Position numbers and translations under genes: made by a program. Positions 16,982 to 25,767 of a stretch of 64,000 nt of DNA are shown here, piece after piece. The notes under the pieces are model-generated. The model was not told the origin of the DNA. It saw only the letters and a list, made by a program, of their open reading frames with translations, and ran no database searches. The stretch is from Alphaproteobacteria bacterium. GTDB lineage: Bacteria > Pseudomonadota > Alphaproteobacteria > CAAHEQ01 > UBA3637. The stretch is from positions 1 through 64,000 of the forward strand of contig JAFYRI010000003.1 of assembly GCA_017559525.1 (NCBI GenBank). The letters are read 5' to 3'. How positions within the stretch are numbered: position 1 is the first letter of the stretch; each line of letters starts with the position of its first letter.

Positions 16982-18118
16982 TTATCGCCCACCGTTATTA
17001 GCTCGTATTGTACGGGGGAGGGGGGTATGTTTAGCGTCCGAATACCAATTTGATTTTTGGGCCTTAAATTTTAATTCTTCAATTTTGTCTGCATATCTAT
17101 CTTTTAGATTATTGTTATTGATTTCATTAGGATTTAATCCATAATTTTTTTGATAATAATCTAACATTTTTTGATAAGCGACAGGATTTCCCTGCTTACT
17201 TACTTTTCCCTCAGAACATAAAAATGATGCGACACCTAATATTTGTTTATTATAGAATTGAGCCCAATGTCCATTTTGGCTCATTAATTTTTTGATTTCT
17301 TCTCTTACCAATTTTTTTTGAGCTAAATGATAGTTTCCATGGCATGAAATTAAGGCTTCTTGTAAGGTATATGCGGGGTTGATTTTTTTAAATATTTCCT
17401 CTCGTCTTTTATCAAATTTGTGTTCCTCTCCGTTTTTTTTCCAACGATTTCGTTCTTCTGAAATTAAATCTCGTTGCATCAAATCTTTTATTTCATATGG
17501 AGTTAGATAAAATGATCCAGTACTGGAAAAGTTATCTGTTATAGCCAATACTCTGGTCCAAGCGGCTGCTTCTGCTTCTATCAATTTTTGAGCATGTAAT
17601 AATTCATCAATGGATGGCTGTTGATCCATTAATGTGATACCATCTTTTCTTTGACGTGCGTGCAATAATTCATGAAACATTGTCATGGGGAGAGATGAGG
17701 CTATTCCAATGCTCTTATCTATGAAAGTGTCGTCTACATAGGATGTATTGAGGATTATAGAATTATCGCCGATGTGAAGTGCGCCGTACACGTTTGATGG
17801 CATAAAGTTTTTACTGCTTAATGACATATCTTCCGGTAATCCAGCAATAACTTCATGTCCCATAGAGAAAGAAGCAATATCGTGTAATGCTTGTCTTATT
17901 TTTTTCTCATCACCGAAAGAAAACCATGCGCCAGATACGGTTTTATATAGATGGCGATAGTTTTTTTGAAAATTCATTTCTTGAATTTCCTCTTCACTCA
18001 TGGTTTGAGTGTGTGATGATGTATTGTCGGACACACTCGTTTCTTTGGCTTCAGTATTTGTTCCGGTAGCCATCGTCGCACCAATAGAAGCAGCCAATAA
18101 AATATCTTTTAATGCCAT
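16982..18118 (-). CDS. Secreted DUF6782-like putative metallopeptidase
   Basis: This 378-residue protein begins MALKDILLAASIGATMATG, a weak signal-like hydrophobic start. A zinc-protease motif HELLHARQRKD (HExxH) lies near residue 150, with an acidic segment (KLIEAEAAAW) about 30 residues later that could give the third ligand. DUF6782-type proteins, which share the LHARQ pattern, are the closest family I recall. The start at 18118 was chosen because GGAG lies 8 nt upstream. It is next to a prepilin-like gene on the same strand, but a terminator separates them. Confidence 0.65.
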   Translation of the reverse strand: MALKDILLAASIGATMATGTNTEAKETSVSDNTSSHTQTMSEEEIQEMNFQKNYRHLYKTVSGAWFSFGDEKKIRQALHDIASFSMGHEVIAGLPEDMSLSSKNFMPSNVYGALHIGDNSIILNTSYVDDTFIDKSIGIASSLPMTMFHELLHARQRKDGITLMDQQPSIDELLHAQKLIEAEAAAWTRVLAITDNFSSTGSFYLTPYEIKDLMQRDLISEERNRWKKNGEEHKFDKRREEIFKKINPAYTLQEALISCHGNYHLAQKKLVREEIKKLMSQNGHWAQFYNKQILGVASFLCSEGKVSKQGNPVAYQKMLDYYQKNYGLNPNEINNNNLKDRYADKIEELKFKAQKSNWYSDAKHTPLPRTIRANNGGR

Positions 18119-18147
18119 ATTTATCTCCAATTCTTTGATATATTTAT

Positions 18148-18176
18148 ATTATACCATAAAAGTACGTTTTTGACAA
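18148..18176 (-). promoter_or_regulatory. Promoter of the metallopeptidase-like gene
   Basis: Minus strand: TTGTCA (18171-18176), 17 bp, TATAAT (18148-18153), 30 bp upstream of the ATG at 18118. Confidence 0.75.
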
Positions 18177-18220
18177 AAAAAATAGGTATTTTATTACTGG
18201 GGAATATTCTTTTTAAATAA

Positions 18221-18249
18221 AAATACAGCGTGGTTATAACGCTGTATTT
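18221..18249 (-). terminator. Terminator of the prepilin-like gene at 18278
   Basis: AAATACAGCG (18221-18230) pairs perfectly with CGCTGTATTT (18240-18249) around a 9-nt loop, with a T tract on the minus-strand side and a shorter one on the plus side. Confidence 0.85.
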
Positions 18250-18277
18250 TTGTTTGTGTTTTATAATATAATGCTTA

Positions 18278-19492
18278 TTATTCTGGATTTTCGGCGTCAT
18301 ATGCATCAATAATTGCTTGGACGTCATCTGCGCAAACACCAGAACTCCACCAGTTTCCAGAACCACATTCGGATCCTGTCAGAGAGCCGGTTTTATTAAC
18401 CTCAACCCCATTAATGTTACTGATATATCTTCCAGTTCTGTTTGAACATCCGTTTCTTAGCTTATTCCATAATCCTTTATAGCGTTCTGTTGTTGGGCAA
18501 TTATCTGTGTAAGTATAAGTTTTGCTACCGTAAGTTGCAGTAACCGCTTTACCCGCCTCACGTTGTTTTTGGCAATATAGAGGATTTTCGGAAATTAACA
18601 TTAATTGATAGACCGAGGCTCTTCCTCCTTGGTTTATGCAGTATTTATCCATTACATAACAACTGCCAACTAACGGTGTTTCGCCACACCAATCAAGACA
18701 AGCAAAATTTGCGTCTCCATAACACATACCTTCATAATCTCTACCAGCTAAAACGCAAGGTGTTCCGTTTGGTTGTTTGTAACAAGCTGTACATATTTTT
18801 GACGAACTACAATATGGTTTATCTTTGCTGCAGTGCGCATCTTTACTACATTGAACGCATGAGCCATTGTCACAGTAAGGTTTTTCTGTATTACAATCAA
18901 CATTCGAATAACATTCTACGACGGGTTCTTCTGGATCATTCATGGTTTCATCATCAGGATTAAAAGCTGCTAATATTTCAGGAGATAAAGAAAATAACAT
19001 TTCTTTTTTTTCTCCTGTACCACAGATGTTTTCATTGTCTCCTAAATACCAATCACCATCTACTTGTTTTTCTCCTACTTTTGTCCCAACAAAAATATCT
19101 TGAGTATCTGGAGAATTTTTTAGTACCATTTTACAAACATCGGATGGTACTTGTTCTACCATAATTGATGGTTCTGAATCTAAATTTTGAAATACATCTA
19201 TCACGTATCCAGAACGCCCCCTTAAATCCCACTCTGCAGGAATAGATATTTCAGATTTATTTTGATAAGCTTGCGCCATAATATCAATCATTCTTAAATT
19301 AATATCTTGTAATGTAACATTTGAATGATATTTTATCATTCCATATGAATATCCTGTGATACCACCAATGGATAAAACTCCAATGATAGTGAGAACAGCA
19401 ATGATTTCAACCATAGAACGACCATTTTCTATAGCTTTTTGTTTTTTGAAAAGATTAGATTTGTAGTTTTGATTTCGATTGAAGAAAAACAT
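18278..19492 (-). CDS. Prepilin-like Cys-rich protein
   Basis: This 404-residue protein has a 24-residue basic leader ending in Gly24, then RSMVEIIAVLTIIGVLSIGG with Glu at +5. The pilin-like part (to about residue 185) carries a predicted disulfide region. It is followed by EGF/Cys-knot-like repeats (CNTEKPYCDNGSCVQC, CSKDKPYCSSSKICTAC) and a C-terminal domain with NWWSSGVCADDVQAI. It shares the leader motif and overall plan with the proteins at 1264 and 8251 but has unrelated C-terminal modules. The ATG at 19492 follows AGGAG. A 30-bp palindrome lies just upstream. The role is unknown. Confidence 0.82.
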   Translation of the reverse strand: MFFFNRNQNYKSNLFKKQKAIENGRSMVEIIAVLTIIGVLSIGGITGYSYGMIKYHSNVTLQDINLRMIDIMAQAYQNKSEISIPAEWDLRGRSGYVIDVFQNLDSEPSIMVEQVPSDVCKMVLKNSPDTQDIFVGTKVGEKQVDGDWYLGDNENICGTGEKKEMLFSLSPEILAAFNPDDETMNDPEEPVVECYSNVDCNTEKPYCDNGSCVQCSKDAHCSKDKPYCSSSKICTACYKQPNGTPCVLAGRDYEGMCYGDANFACLDWCGETPLVGSCYVMDKYCINQGGRASVYQLMLISENPLYCQKQREAGKAVTATYGSKTYTYTDNCPTTERYKGLWNKLRNGCSNRTGRYISNINGVEVNKTGSLTGSECGSGNWWSSGVCADDVQAIIDAYDAENPE

Positions 19493-19519
19493 TTGTTACT
19501 CCTATTTTTGTCAATTTTG

Positions 19520-19549
19520 GCTATCACAAAATATATGTTTTATGATAGC
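19520..19549. promoter_or_regulatory. Palindrome upstream of the prepilin-like gene
   Basis: GCTATCA (19520-19526) and TGATAGC (19543-19549) with inner AAAA/TTTT arms form an almost perfect 30-bp palindrome, 27 bp upstream of the ATG at 19492. It has no T tract, so an operator or an mRNA-leader hairpin is more likely than a terminator. Confidence 0.5.
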
Positions 19550-19710
19550 TTCTGTTGTTTGATGTTTGTTTTTTTTAAAATGCCATAAAAAAGTTAATTT
19601 TCTTATAACGAATTAATAAAATATCTAAAAAAATAAAATTTTTTGTTTTTTAGATTTCTAGGGATTTTATTCATCTTAAGAAACCGCCTTTTGTGATGGG
19701 TAATTATTAT

Positions 19711-19741
19711 AAAAAAAACACTCACCAGCAAGGGTGAGTGT
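19711..19741 (-). terminator. Terminator of the nitronate-monooxygenase-like gene
   Basis: ACACTCACC (19718-19726) pairs with GGTGAGTGT (19733-19741). On the minus strand it is followed by eight T residues. Confidence 0.93.
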
Positions 19742-19759
19742 TCAGAAAACAAAAAAGCT

Positions 19760-21319
19760 TTATTTTCCACTAAGCAAAGCATCAACCAATTCTTGAACAG
19801 TTGGAATGTATCCGTTTTGATACATTGGATCTGTTCCGAAACGGTATGCGCTGTGACCGGCAAACATCAGGTTGTTATCAATGCTTTCGCCATGAGCAAT
19901 TGCATTCAATGTTTTGTTAATACAGAATGAACGAGGGTCTGGTAATCTGTCCAAATGACCATCAGCTTGGGACCAAGCTGAGAATGCACAAGCAGACAAA
20001 CAACCAACGCAGTTGGCACGATCTTCTTTAATTTGAGCATTTGTTTCCGGCGTTACAAAAATAATGGATTTTTCCGGTGTTTTTAACACAACATTACGAC
20101 CATCTTGAATATAGCTTTCAGCACGTTTTAAATCGTGGTCTGTGATGTAAACTGTTTGAGATTCGCTGAGTTTAAATGGACGCACAAAAATTGTTTCCGG
20201 TTTTTCCATATATGGCATTTCTGTGTCTTTTCTGGCGAACAGATTTTCCATAAATTTGTTACGAACGGCAGAAGAATAGAAACCGGTTGGAGAAAATTGT
20301 TGCAATACAACATCACCTTTTTTGAGGCCTCTTAAGCATCCTTGCCATGCTTTGGCAACTGGGCTTTCAACCGTTAATAATGGACGTGTACCCAATTGGA
20401 AAGCTAAAGGACCAATTTCCGGATTGTCAATGTATTCATCAAATTCGGATAAATTCCATACACCGCCAGCCAAAATAATTGGAACATGGTTTAAGTTTAA
20501 AGAATTCATTAATGTTCTAAGTTCTACTAAACGTTCATATGGACGTTGAGGTTTTGTTGGATCTTCCGAGTTGGATAAACCGTTGTGACCACCGGCCAAC
20601 CAAGGGTCTTCATATACAACGCCACCAAGTAAGTCAGCGCAGTTTTTATAGGAGCGTAACCACAAGGCACGGAATGCGCGAGCTGAAGATACGATTGGAT
20701 AATAATAAATGCCGTATTTTGCAGCGATTTCAGCCAATTTATATGGCATACCAGCACCACATGTGACACCATGAATAAGGTTTTTAATTTCACCCATCAT
20801 GCCGTCAACAACTGGAATGGCATCATTCATGCGTTTTTGAACATTGAAGCGTAAAGCCCCCAATGTTTGTTGGAATTTTTCACCGGCAGCTTCAATTTTT
20901 TCATGATATTTTTCAGGTGCTTTTTCCTTCATACGAGCAACCATGGATTCGCAAGAATTCATGACGCCTTCTAAAATCGGAATACTGCCACCCATTTCCC
21001 ATAAAACATTCATATGGATACGGCCATTACCGTTTGATATTTCATGCGCGATTTTGGCTTGGCAAATACCGCCCTTAATAGACATTTCAATCAATTCTTT
21101 ATGACGGTCTTGGCGTGCTTTACGTGTATAAACTTTTGGAACGACACGACCTTCTTCATCAATAACATCTGCAAATACGCCGGAAATCGTACCAACGGCA
21201 CCAGCTGCGGCCCAAGCGCCTGAAGAGCGGCCATCGGATACGGCAACACCCTTGCCACCTTCGATTAAAGGGATAACTTCCTTGCCGGAAATCATAACCG
21301 GATTGATTTTTTTCATCAT
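19760..21319 (-). CDS. Nitronate monooxygenase / 2-nitropropane-dioxygenase-like flavoprotein
   Basis: This 519-residue TIM-barrel flavoprotein is of the nitronate monooxygenase group. Family-type segments include GGKGVAVSDGRSSGAWAAAG near the N-terminus, VTCGAGMPYKLAEIA, PIILAGGVWNLSEFDEYI and AFQLGTRPLLT for the FMN phosphate site. It is longer than the usual 310-350 residues: a C-terminal extension holds CVGCLSAC (Cys437, 440, 444) and Cys466, a spacing that could hold an iron-sulfur cluster. The start was set at 21319 (MMKKINPV) because AAAGGA precedes it and a perfect promoter ends 34 bp upstream; the longer in-frame reading has no homology. The substrate is unknown. Confidence 0.8.
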   Translation of the reverse strand: MMKKINPVMISGKEVIPLIEGGKGVAVSDGRSSGAWAAAGAVGTISGVFADVIDEEGRVVPKVYTRKARQDRHKELIEMSIKGGICQAKIAHEISNGNGRIHMNVLWEMGGSIPILEGVMNSCESMVARMKEKAPEKYHEKIEAAGEKFQQTLGALRFNVQKRMNDAIPVVDGMMGEIKNLIHGVTCGAGMPYKLAEIAAKYGIYYYPIVSSARAFRALWLRSYKNCADLLGGVVYEDPWLAGGHNGLSNSEDPTKPQRPYERLVELRTLMNSLNLNHVPIILAGGVWNLSEFDEYIDNPEIGPLAFQLGTRPLLTVESPVAKAWQGCLRGLKKGDVVLQQFSPTGFYSSAVRNKFMENLFARKDTEMPYMEKPETIFVRPFKLSESQTVYITDHDLKRAESYIQDGRNVVLKTPEKSIIFVTPETNAQIKEDRANCVGCLSACAFSAWSQADGHLDRLPDPRSFCINKTLNAIAHGESIDNNLMFAGHSAYRFGTDPMYQNGYIPTVQELVDALLSGK

Positions 21320-21352
21320 TTTATCCTTTTGTTTTAGGTTAAACTTAGCTTG

Positions 21353-21381
21353 ACTATACATGATTTTGTATGAAATGGCAA
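21353..21381 (-). promoter_or_regulatory. Promoter of the nitronate-monooxygenase-like gene
   Basis: Minus strand: TTGCCA (21376-21381), 17 bp, TATAGT (21353-21358). It lies in the gap after the gene ending at 21390. Confidence 0.75.
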
Positions 21382-21389
21382 GGTATTTT

Positions 21390-22466
21390 TTATAAGCCAC
21401 TTGCTGGTGTATTGTGTAATCCTTGTATTTGAAAAATACCAGTTTGCATAAGTTGTTTATGAATAGATGTATTTCGGACGCCAATAGCGATGATATCTTG
21501 TGGTTCTAGAGTGTTTAATCCGTACGTTAATAGATTGTCAGCTGGTATTTTAACATAATCAGCAGGTAATGATTTTTTGTTTAAAAAAACACGATGTGAA
21601 TTAATACGTATAATAAAACGATATCCTGAAGGTTCTAGGGCTTGTTTTATTTTTTGATAATCTGTTCTATTGGTTAAAACATCATCAAAGGAAAAATCAA
21701 ATAAAATATTTTGTTTTTGTGTTTGTGTGTGTGATTTTAACCACTCTTTCATTAATGGAGTTCGGAATAAACTGACGGAAACATTAATGCCACCAATCCA
21801 ATTGGGGATAGTTTGTATTTTTTGTAATACCTTTTTTTCTACGGCACTGCGTAGAATACTATAGAAAAATTTGTTCTCTAGAATATCTACATCTGGAATT
21901 AAAATTCGTCGAATATCTATTAAATCAACAAACCAACTGGTAAATAAAGGGCAGCCATTATCTTGAGGAGTGAAAGAAGATACGGTTTGTTTGCGAATAA
22001 GATGGTTTAATGATGTATTTTCTAAATGATTAAGAACTCGCTCTAAGTGTTCTAAGGTAAAAGGTTTGTGTGGGATTTTTTGCATCACAGATAGTGTATG
22101 TAATTTATTTGTTTCTGGAGCTAAAACTAAATTGTATACACGATTATGTAATCTTGCGTAATCAGTTTTTAAATCGTAAACGCTAATTATTTTTTCATAA
22201 ATTTTAATGCCCGTAATTGCTTTTATTTTTAAAGCCAATAACATTAGATGATGAGCTTTATTGTTATTAAAGAATAATAAAATATCTTTATTATTGAGGG
22301 TAAAGGCCGTACATGAATGTGCGTGTTCATATTCCTGAATAGCGGATAAAATTTGTTCTTTTATTGTTTCTTTTTGCGTTTTAGATAAAGCAATGAATAG
22401 AGCGTGCCCTTTGAAAGTTCGCTTGGCAATATAATGCAAATGTTCTAAAACGGCTGGCTTTTTCAT
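21390..22466 (-). CDS. Degenerate GGDEF/EAL-like protein
   Basis: This 358-residue soluble protein shows no strong family motif. The C-terminal third follows the EAL-domain pattern: GINVSVSLFRTPLMKEWL (226-243, like the N-V-S strand), ILFDFSFDD where an EAL domain has its E-x-T-E strand, DYVKIPADNLL (303-313), and IIAIGVRNTSIHKQLMQTG followed by IFQIQGL near the end (like G-V-E...Q-x-x-x-L-x-x-x-G...Q-G). Catalytic Glu and metal ligands are missing. The N-terminal NNKDILLFF (58-66) resembles a decayed GGDEF strand. It overlaps the gene upstream by 4 bases. Role inferred: a non-catalytic sensor or scaffold. Confidence 0.6.
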   Translation of the reverse strand: MKKPAVLEHLHYIAKRTFKGHALFIALSKTQKETIKEQILSAIQEYEHAHSCTAFTLNNKDILLFFNNNKAHHLMLLALKIKAITGIKIYEKIISVYDLKTDYARLHNRVYNLVLAPETNKLHTLSVMQKIPHKPFTLEHLERVLNHLENTSLNHLIRKQTVSSFTPQDNGCPLFTSWFVDLIDIRRILIPDVDILENKFFYSILRSAVEKKVLQKIQTIPNWIGGINVSVSLFRTPLMKEWLKSHTQTQKQNILFDFSFDDVLTNRTDYQKIKQALEPSGYRFIIRINSHRVFLNKKSLPADYVKIPADNLLTYGLNTLEPQDIIAIGVRNTSIHKQLMQTGIFQIQGLHNTPASGL

Positions 22467-23671
22467 GTATTTTCTTGTTCCTCGTAAATAAATTTTGTTC
22501 GAAAATCGCTGAAAACACAGTGTGTATCAGAAGTTTTTTCAGTCCAAATTTGACTACATAAATCTTCTGCGCATGTATCGCCATAAGGACAATGTTTTTG
22601 ACAAGCGTTTCCTAAAATTAAATTGATAACCTTTCCTGAAAAATAGGCATACCCTAAACGTAAGGCCTCTAATAATACTTTTTCTGTATTAATATTAGTT
22701 AAGATGATATGTGTTTTCTTTAATCCCGCGGGTAATGAAGTTGGAGGATTTTCTGGGCAAGATATACAAACAAATGTTGGTTTGATTTTTGTGAAGTCGA
22801 TTAATTCTAAGTTATCGGTATGAGTGAATGTTATTGCCCATGGAATGCGGTTGGCATGTAATTTTTTTAAAGCAGTGTTTGTATCTGGGCAATGAGATAG
22901 AATTTCTTCTGCGTTGATGCAGATAATGGTTTTTCCTGTTCTAGCTTGCATAAATAAATCAAAGCCAGATTTGATGATATCTGATATATTAAAATATACG
23001 AAAGAGGCTAATGGATTTTTATTATATATATCACATAATTCATTTGTGCGTTTCCAAATGTGACGAATGCATTGTAGACCAATGCTACCATCTAAAGATT
23101 TGGTTGGAATGCGTAATTTTTCAGAAATCTTTTGATAGTCTGGTAAATATAATCGGCAGATTGTTTGTTTTAGATTGGGTTTTAAGTGTAAAACGGTTCG
23201 TGGCGTCATAACATCTGCAGGGGACAAAGTTTCAAGTGTTGGAAGAATTTTTCTCCAAATGGCAGAAGCTTCAAAAATTGGCATCTCAGTTTGAGAAGAA
23301 GAAAGCGCATTTACAAGTAAATCTGCATGGGTTAAAATAGGGTAGGTTGTAAAAAAATCAGCTCCAGCATTCTTGATAAAAGGGTCGTCATTTAAGACAC
23401 GAAGAATGCGTTCAATATGAGGTTGGGCCATTTCTGTTAGATTGGGAGAGCCAATTAATAAAATATCTCCAGTTTGTAGAAAAAATAACTTGTAAACGCT
23501 TGTTTTGCTGAGTGGACTTAATAAATGAACAATCATGTTCATTTTGTTTAAATTTTTGTTTTCACTTTCTAATTGAGAAGTATGTAACCATAGGCAAACA
23601 CTATCAACACCAGCATCCTTTAGCCGGTCAATTGTTTCAATTGCCATAGTTTCTTGTATTTGATAGACCAT
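22463..23671 (-). CDS. Degenerate GGDEF/EAL-like protein with C-terminal Cys cluster
   Basis: This 402-residue protein appears to be a paralogue of the next gene. It has a GGDEF-like remnant (LQTGDILLIGSPNL) and an EAL-like half with FVYFNISDI, KTIICINAEEILSHC and IPWAITFTHTDN, lacking the catalytic acidic residues. A C-terminal segment NACQKHCPYGDTCAEDLC places Cys at 357, 361, 367 and 372, a plausible metal or Fe-S site. The ATG at 23671 follows AAGGA. It is divergent from an HATPase-REC-phosphatase regulator, and the 113-bp gap probably holds both promoters. Function unknown; assignment as degenerate EAL is by pattern only. Confidence 0.6.
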   Translation of the reverse strand: MVYQIQETMAIETIDRLKDAGVDSVCLWLHTSQLESENKNLNKMNMIVHLLSPLSKTSVYKLFFLQTGDILLIGSPNLTEMAQPHIERILRVLNDDPFIKNAGADFFTTYPILTHADLLVNALSSSQTEMPIFEASAIWRKILPTLETLSPADVMTPRTVLHLKPNLKQTICRLYLPDYQKISEKLRIPTKSLDGSIGLQCIRHIWKRTNELCDIYNKNPLASFVYFNISDIIKSGFDLFMQARTGKTIICINAEEILSHCPDTNTALKKLHANRIPWAITFTHTDNLELIDFTKIKPTFVCISCPENPPTSLPAGLKKTHIILTNINTEKVLLEALRLGYAYFSGKVINLILGNACQKHCPYGDTCAEDLCSQIWTEKTSDTHCVFSDFRTKFIYEEQENT

Positions 23672-23784
23672 TTTTTTTCCTTATTTTTCGCAGTATATCA
23701 AGTAAACGTAAAAAAAACAACTTGTTTTTTATGTTTAATCTGCGTTATACTGATAAAAAATGTAGTTTGAATAAGGATTGGGAT

Positions 23785-25767
23785 ATGAATTACTTAACGG
23801 GTGATGCGGTTTCGATTGAACAGCTCAATATCGTGGCAAATGATAGTCAATTTACTTTGTGGCCGACAAAAACAAATCCATTTTTGTCGCCTAAATTAAG
23901 AAAAAAAATGCCAGAACGATTGAGTGTATTAGTTGATCATATTACAGAAGAAAAATTACATGCATTATTTTTGAAGCCTATTACGAATATTATAGATGTT
24001 AATGCATTGCAAGAATCTATTCAAGATTTTATAATGCATGAAACAAAAAATAAGTTAGAACATGTATTGGGTTTTTTATTGACATGTCCCGTTATTTTTT
24101 CGTGTGATGTGGCTCAGATTTTTACAGAAGCATTAAATACACGGTTGAATTTTTCTAATGGCAGATATGGAAAAATTCATTTGGCATTACATGAAGCGTT
24201 GGTTAATGGTTTAATACATGGTAATTTGCAATTAGGCAGTGAATTACGTCAATCGGCACGTGATTTTGTTGAGTATTCTCGTTTGCTTAACGAACGATTA
24301 AATGATCCAGCATATGCTCAAAAGTCGGTTAGTATTTGGGCAACATGGAATGATAAAAAGTTGGAAATTAAAATCCGGGATGAAGGGGCAGGATATGCGG
24401 TGGCACCGGTTATGAATCGTAAGCCAGAATTAAAGGCAAAATCTGGTCGAGGATTGCGGTTGATTGCGGGAACGGCCGATTCTTGTACAATTGATGATTA
24501 TGGTCGTGAAATTACGTTGTCATTTATGTTAGATGGAGCGGATTATTATCAGTTGGTTGATGATATTCATGGTAATAATACTAAGGAAGAAACAGCAGAA
24601 GATGTCGCGAATTTATCGGATTGTCGAGTGTTGGTTATGGAGGATAATTTATCTAATCAAACGCTGATATCTAAGTTGTTAAATGTGGTTGGTATTGAAA
24701 AGATAGATATGGCTTCTGATGGTATTGAAGGATTAAATATGGTTGTTCAAAATCGACCAGATTTAATTATTTTAGATATTACCATGCCGCGTATGAATGG
24801 GTATGAGGTGTTGCATCATTTAAAAAGTACACCGTTGACACAAGATATTCCAGTTTTAATTCAAACAGCTTCTGATACGCGAGAAACTCGTGATAAAACA
24901 TTTAGTTCAGGAGCGACAGACTTTATCTCAAAGCCGATTAATCCTTTGGAGTTTTTTGCTCGAGTAAAGGTTCATTTGCAAAATCGTCAATTAATTAAAG
25001 GATTAGAAAATAAATTAGAGCAACTTAATTCAGAATTGCAAGCGGCACAAAAAGTGCAAACGGCTATGTTGCCATCTGAAGAAATATTGGCCGATGTACG
25101 TTTGCGATATAATTTAGATGTTGCTCATCACTTTGAACCCTCTTCAAAATTGGGGGGTGATTTTTGGCAGTTATTTCCAATTTCTTCAACGCAAATTGCT
25201 GTTTATTTGTGTGATTTTTCAGGACATGGTGTGGCAGCTGCGCTAAATACAGTTCGTTTACATACATTGATTACTCAGATGAATAAACATATTGGAGCAC
25301 CGTCAGCATTTTTGCAAAAAATTAATACTCAGTTGTATGATTTGTTGCCACGTGGACAGTTTGCAACATTTTTTTGCGGTATTATTGATATAGAGCGTCA
25401 AACATTAACTTACGCTGGCGCAGGTTCGCCACCACCATTTTTATGTTCTAATGGCAAAATTACACGATTGGATACAAGAGGATTACCTTTAGGGATAAGA
25501 TCTCGTCCTTCATATGAAGATCATGTGGTAGACTTTTTGCCGAATGATACATTGTTATTGTTTTCAGATGCATTAACTGAAGCGCCAAATGATATTGGGA
25601 TTCGTTTGGGAAATGATGGTTTCGAGCAAATGGCCCTGAAACCTATGGGGGCTACAAGTGTGCAAGAGGGGATAACGCATATTATGAATTCATTTTTTGA
25701 ATATGCTCCGCCACCACCTCCAGATGATGTAACAGCAGTTTTGATACGGTTTTTGAATGATGATTAG
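23785..25767 (+). CDS. HATPase - response regulator - PP2C (RsbU-type) phosphatase fusion
   Basis: This 660-residue cytoplasmic signalling protein has three domains. Residues about 70-260 contain a GHKL/RsbW-like ATPase (ALHEALVNGLIHGN as N-box, IRDEGAGYAV, KSGRGLRLI). A receiver domain spans about 270-390 (VMEDN, phospho-acceptor in LIILDITMPRMNG, QTASD, FISKP). A coiled coil leads to a SpoIIE/PP2C phosphatase (GGDFWQLF, DFSGHGVAAAL, DTLLLFSDALTEA, PDDVTAVLI). It probably controls an anti-sigma or anti-anti-sigma partner, but no STAS or sigma gene lies nearby. The start at 23785 is chosen for AAGGA; earlier ATGs at 23722 and 23731 are possible. rsmE overlaps its end. Confidence 0.88.
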   Translation: MNYLTGDAVSIEQLNIVANDSQFTLWPTKTNPFLSPKLRKKMPERLSVLVDHITEEKLHALFLKPITNIIDVNALQESIQDFIMHETKNKLEHVLGFLLTCPVIFSCDVAQIFTEALNTRLNFSNGRYGKIHLALHEALVNGLIHGNLQLGSELRQSARDFVEYSRLLNERLNDPAYAQKSVSIWATWNDKKLEIKIRDEGAGYAVAPVMNRKPELKAKSGRGLRLIAGTADSCTIDDYGREITLSFMLDGADYYQLVDDIHGNNTKEETAEDVANLSDCRVLVMEDNLSNQTLISKLLNVVGIEKIDMASDGIEGLNMVVQNRPDLIILDITMPRMNGYEVLHHLKSTPLTQDIPVLIQTASDTRETRDKTFSSGATDFISKPINPLEFFARVKVHLQNRQLIKGLENKLEQLNSELQAAQKVQTAMLPSEEILADVRLRYNLDVAHHFEPSSKLGGDFWQLFPISSTQIAVYLCDFSGHGVAAALNTVRLHTLITQMNKHIGAPSAFLQKINTQLYDLLPRGQFATFFCGIIDIERQTLTYAGAGSPPPFLCSNGKITRLDTRGLPLGIRSRPSYEDHVVDFLPNDTLLLFSDALTEAPNDIGIRLGNDGFEQMALKPMGATSVQEGITHIMNSFFEYAPPPPPDDVTAVLIRFLNDD

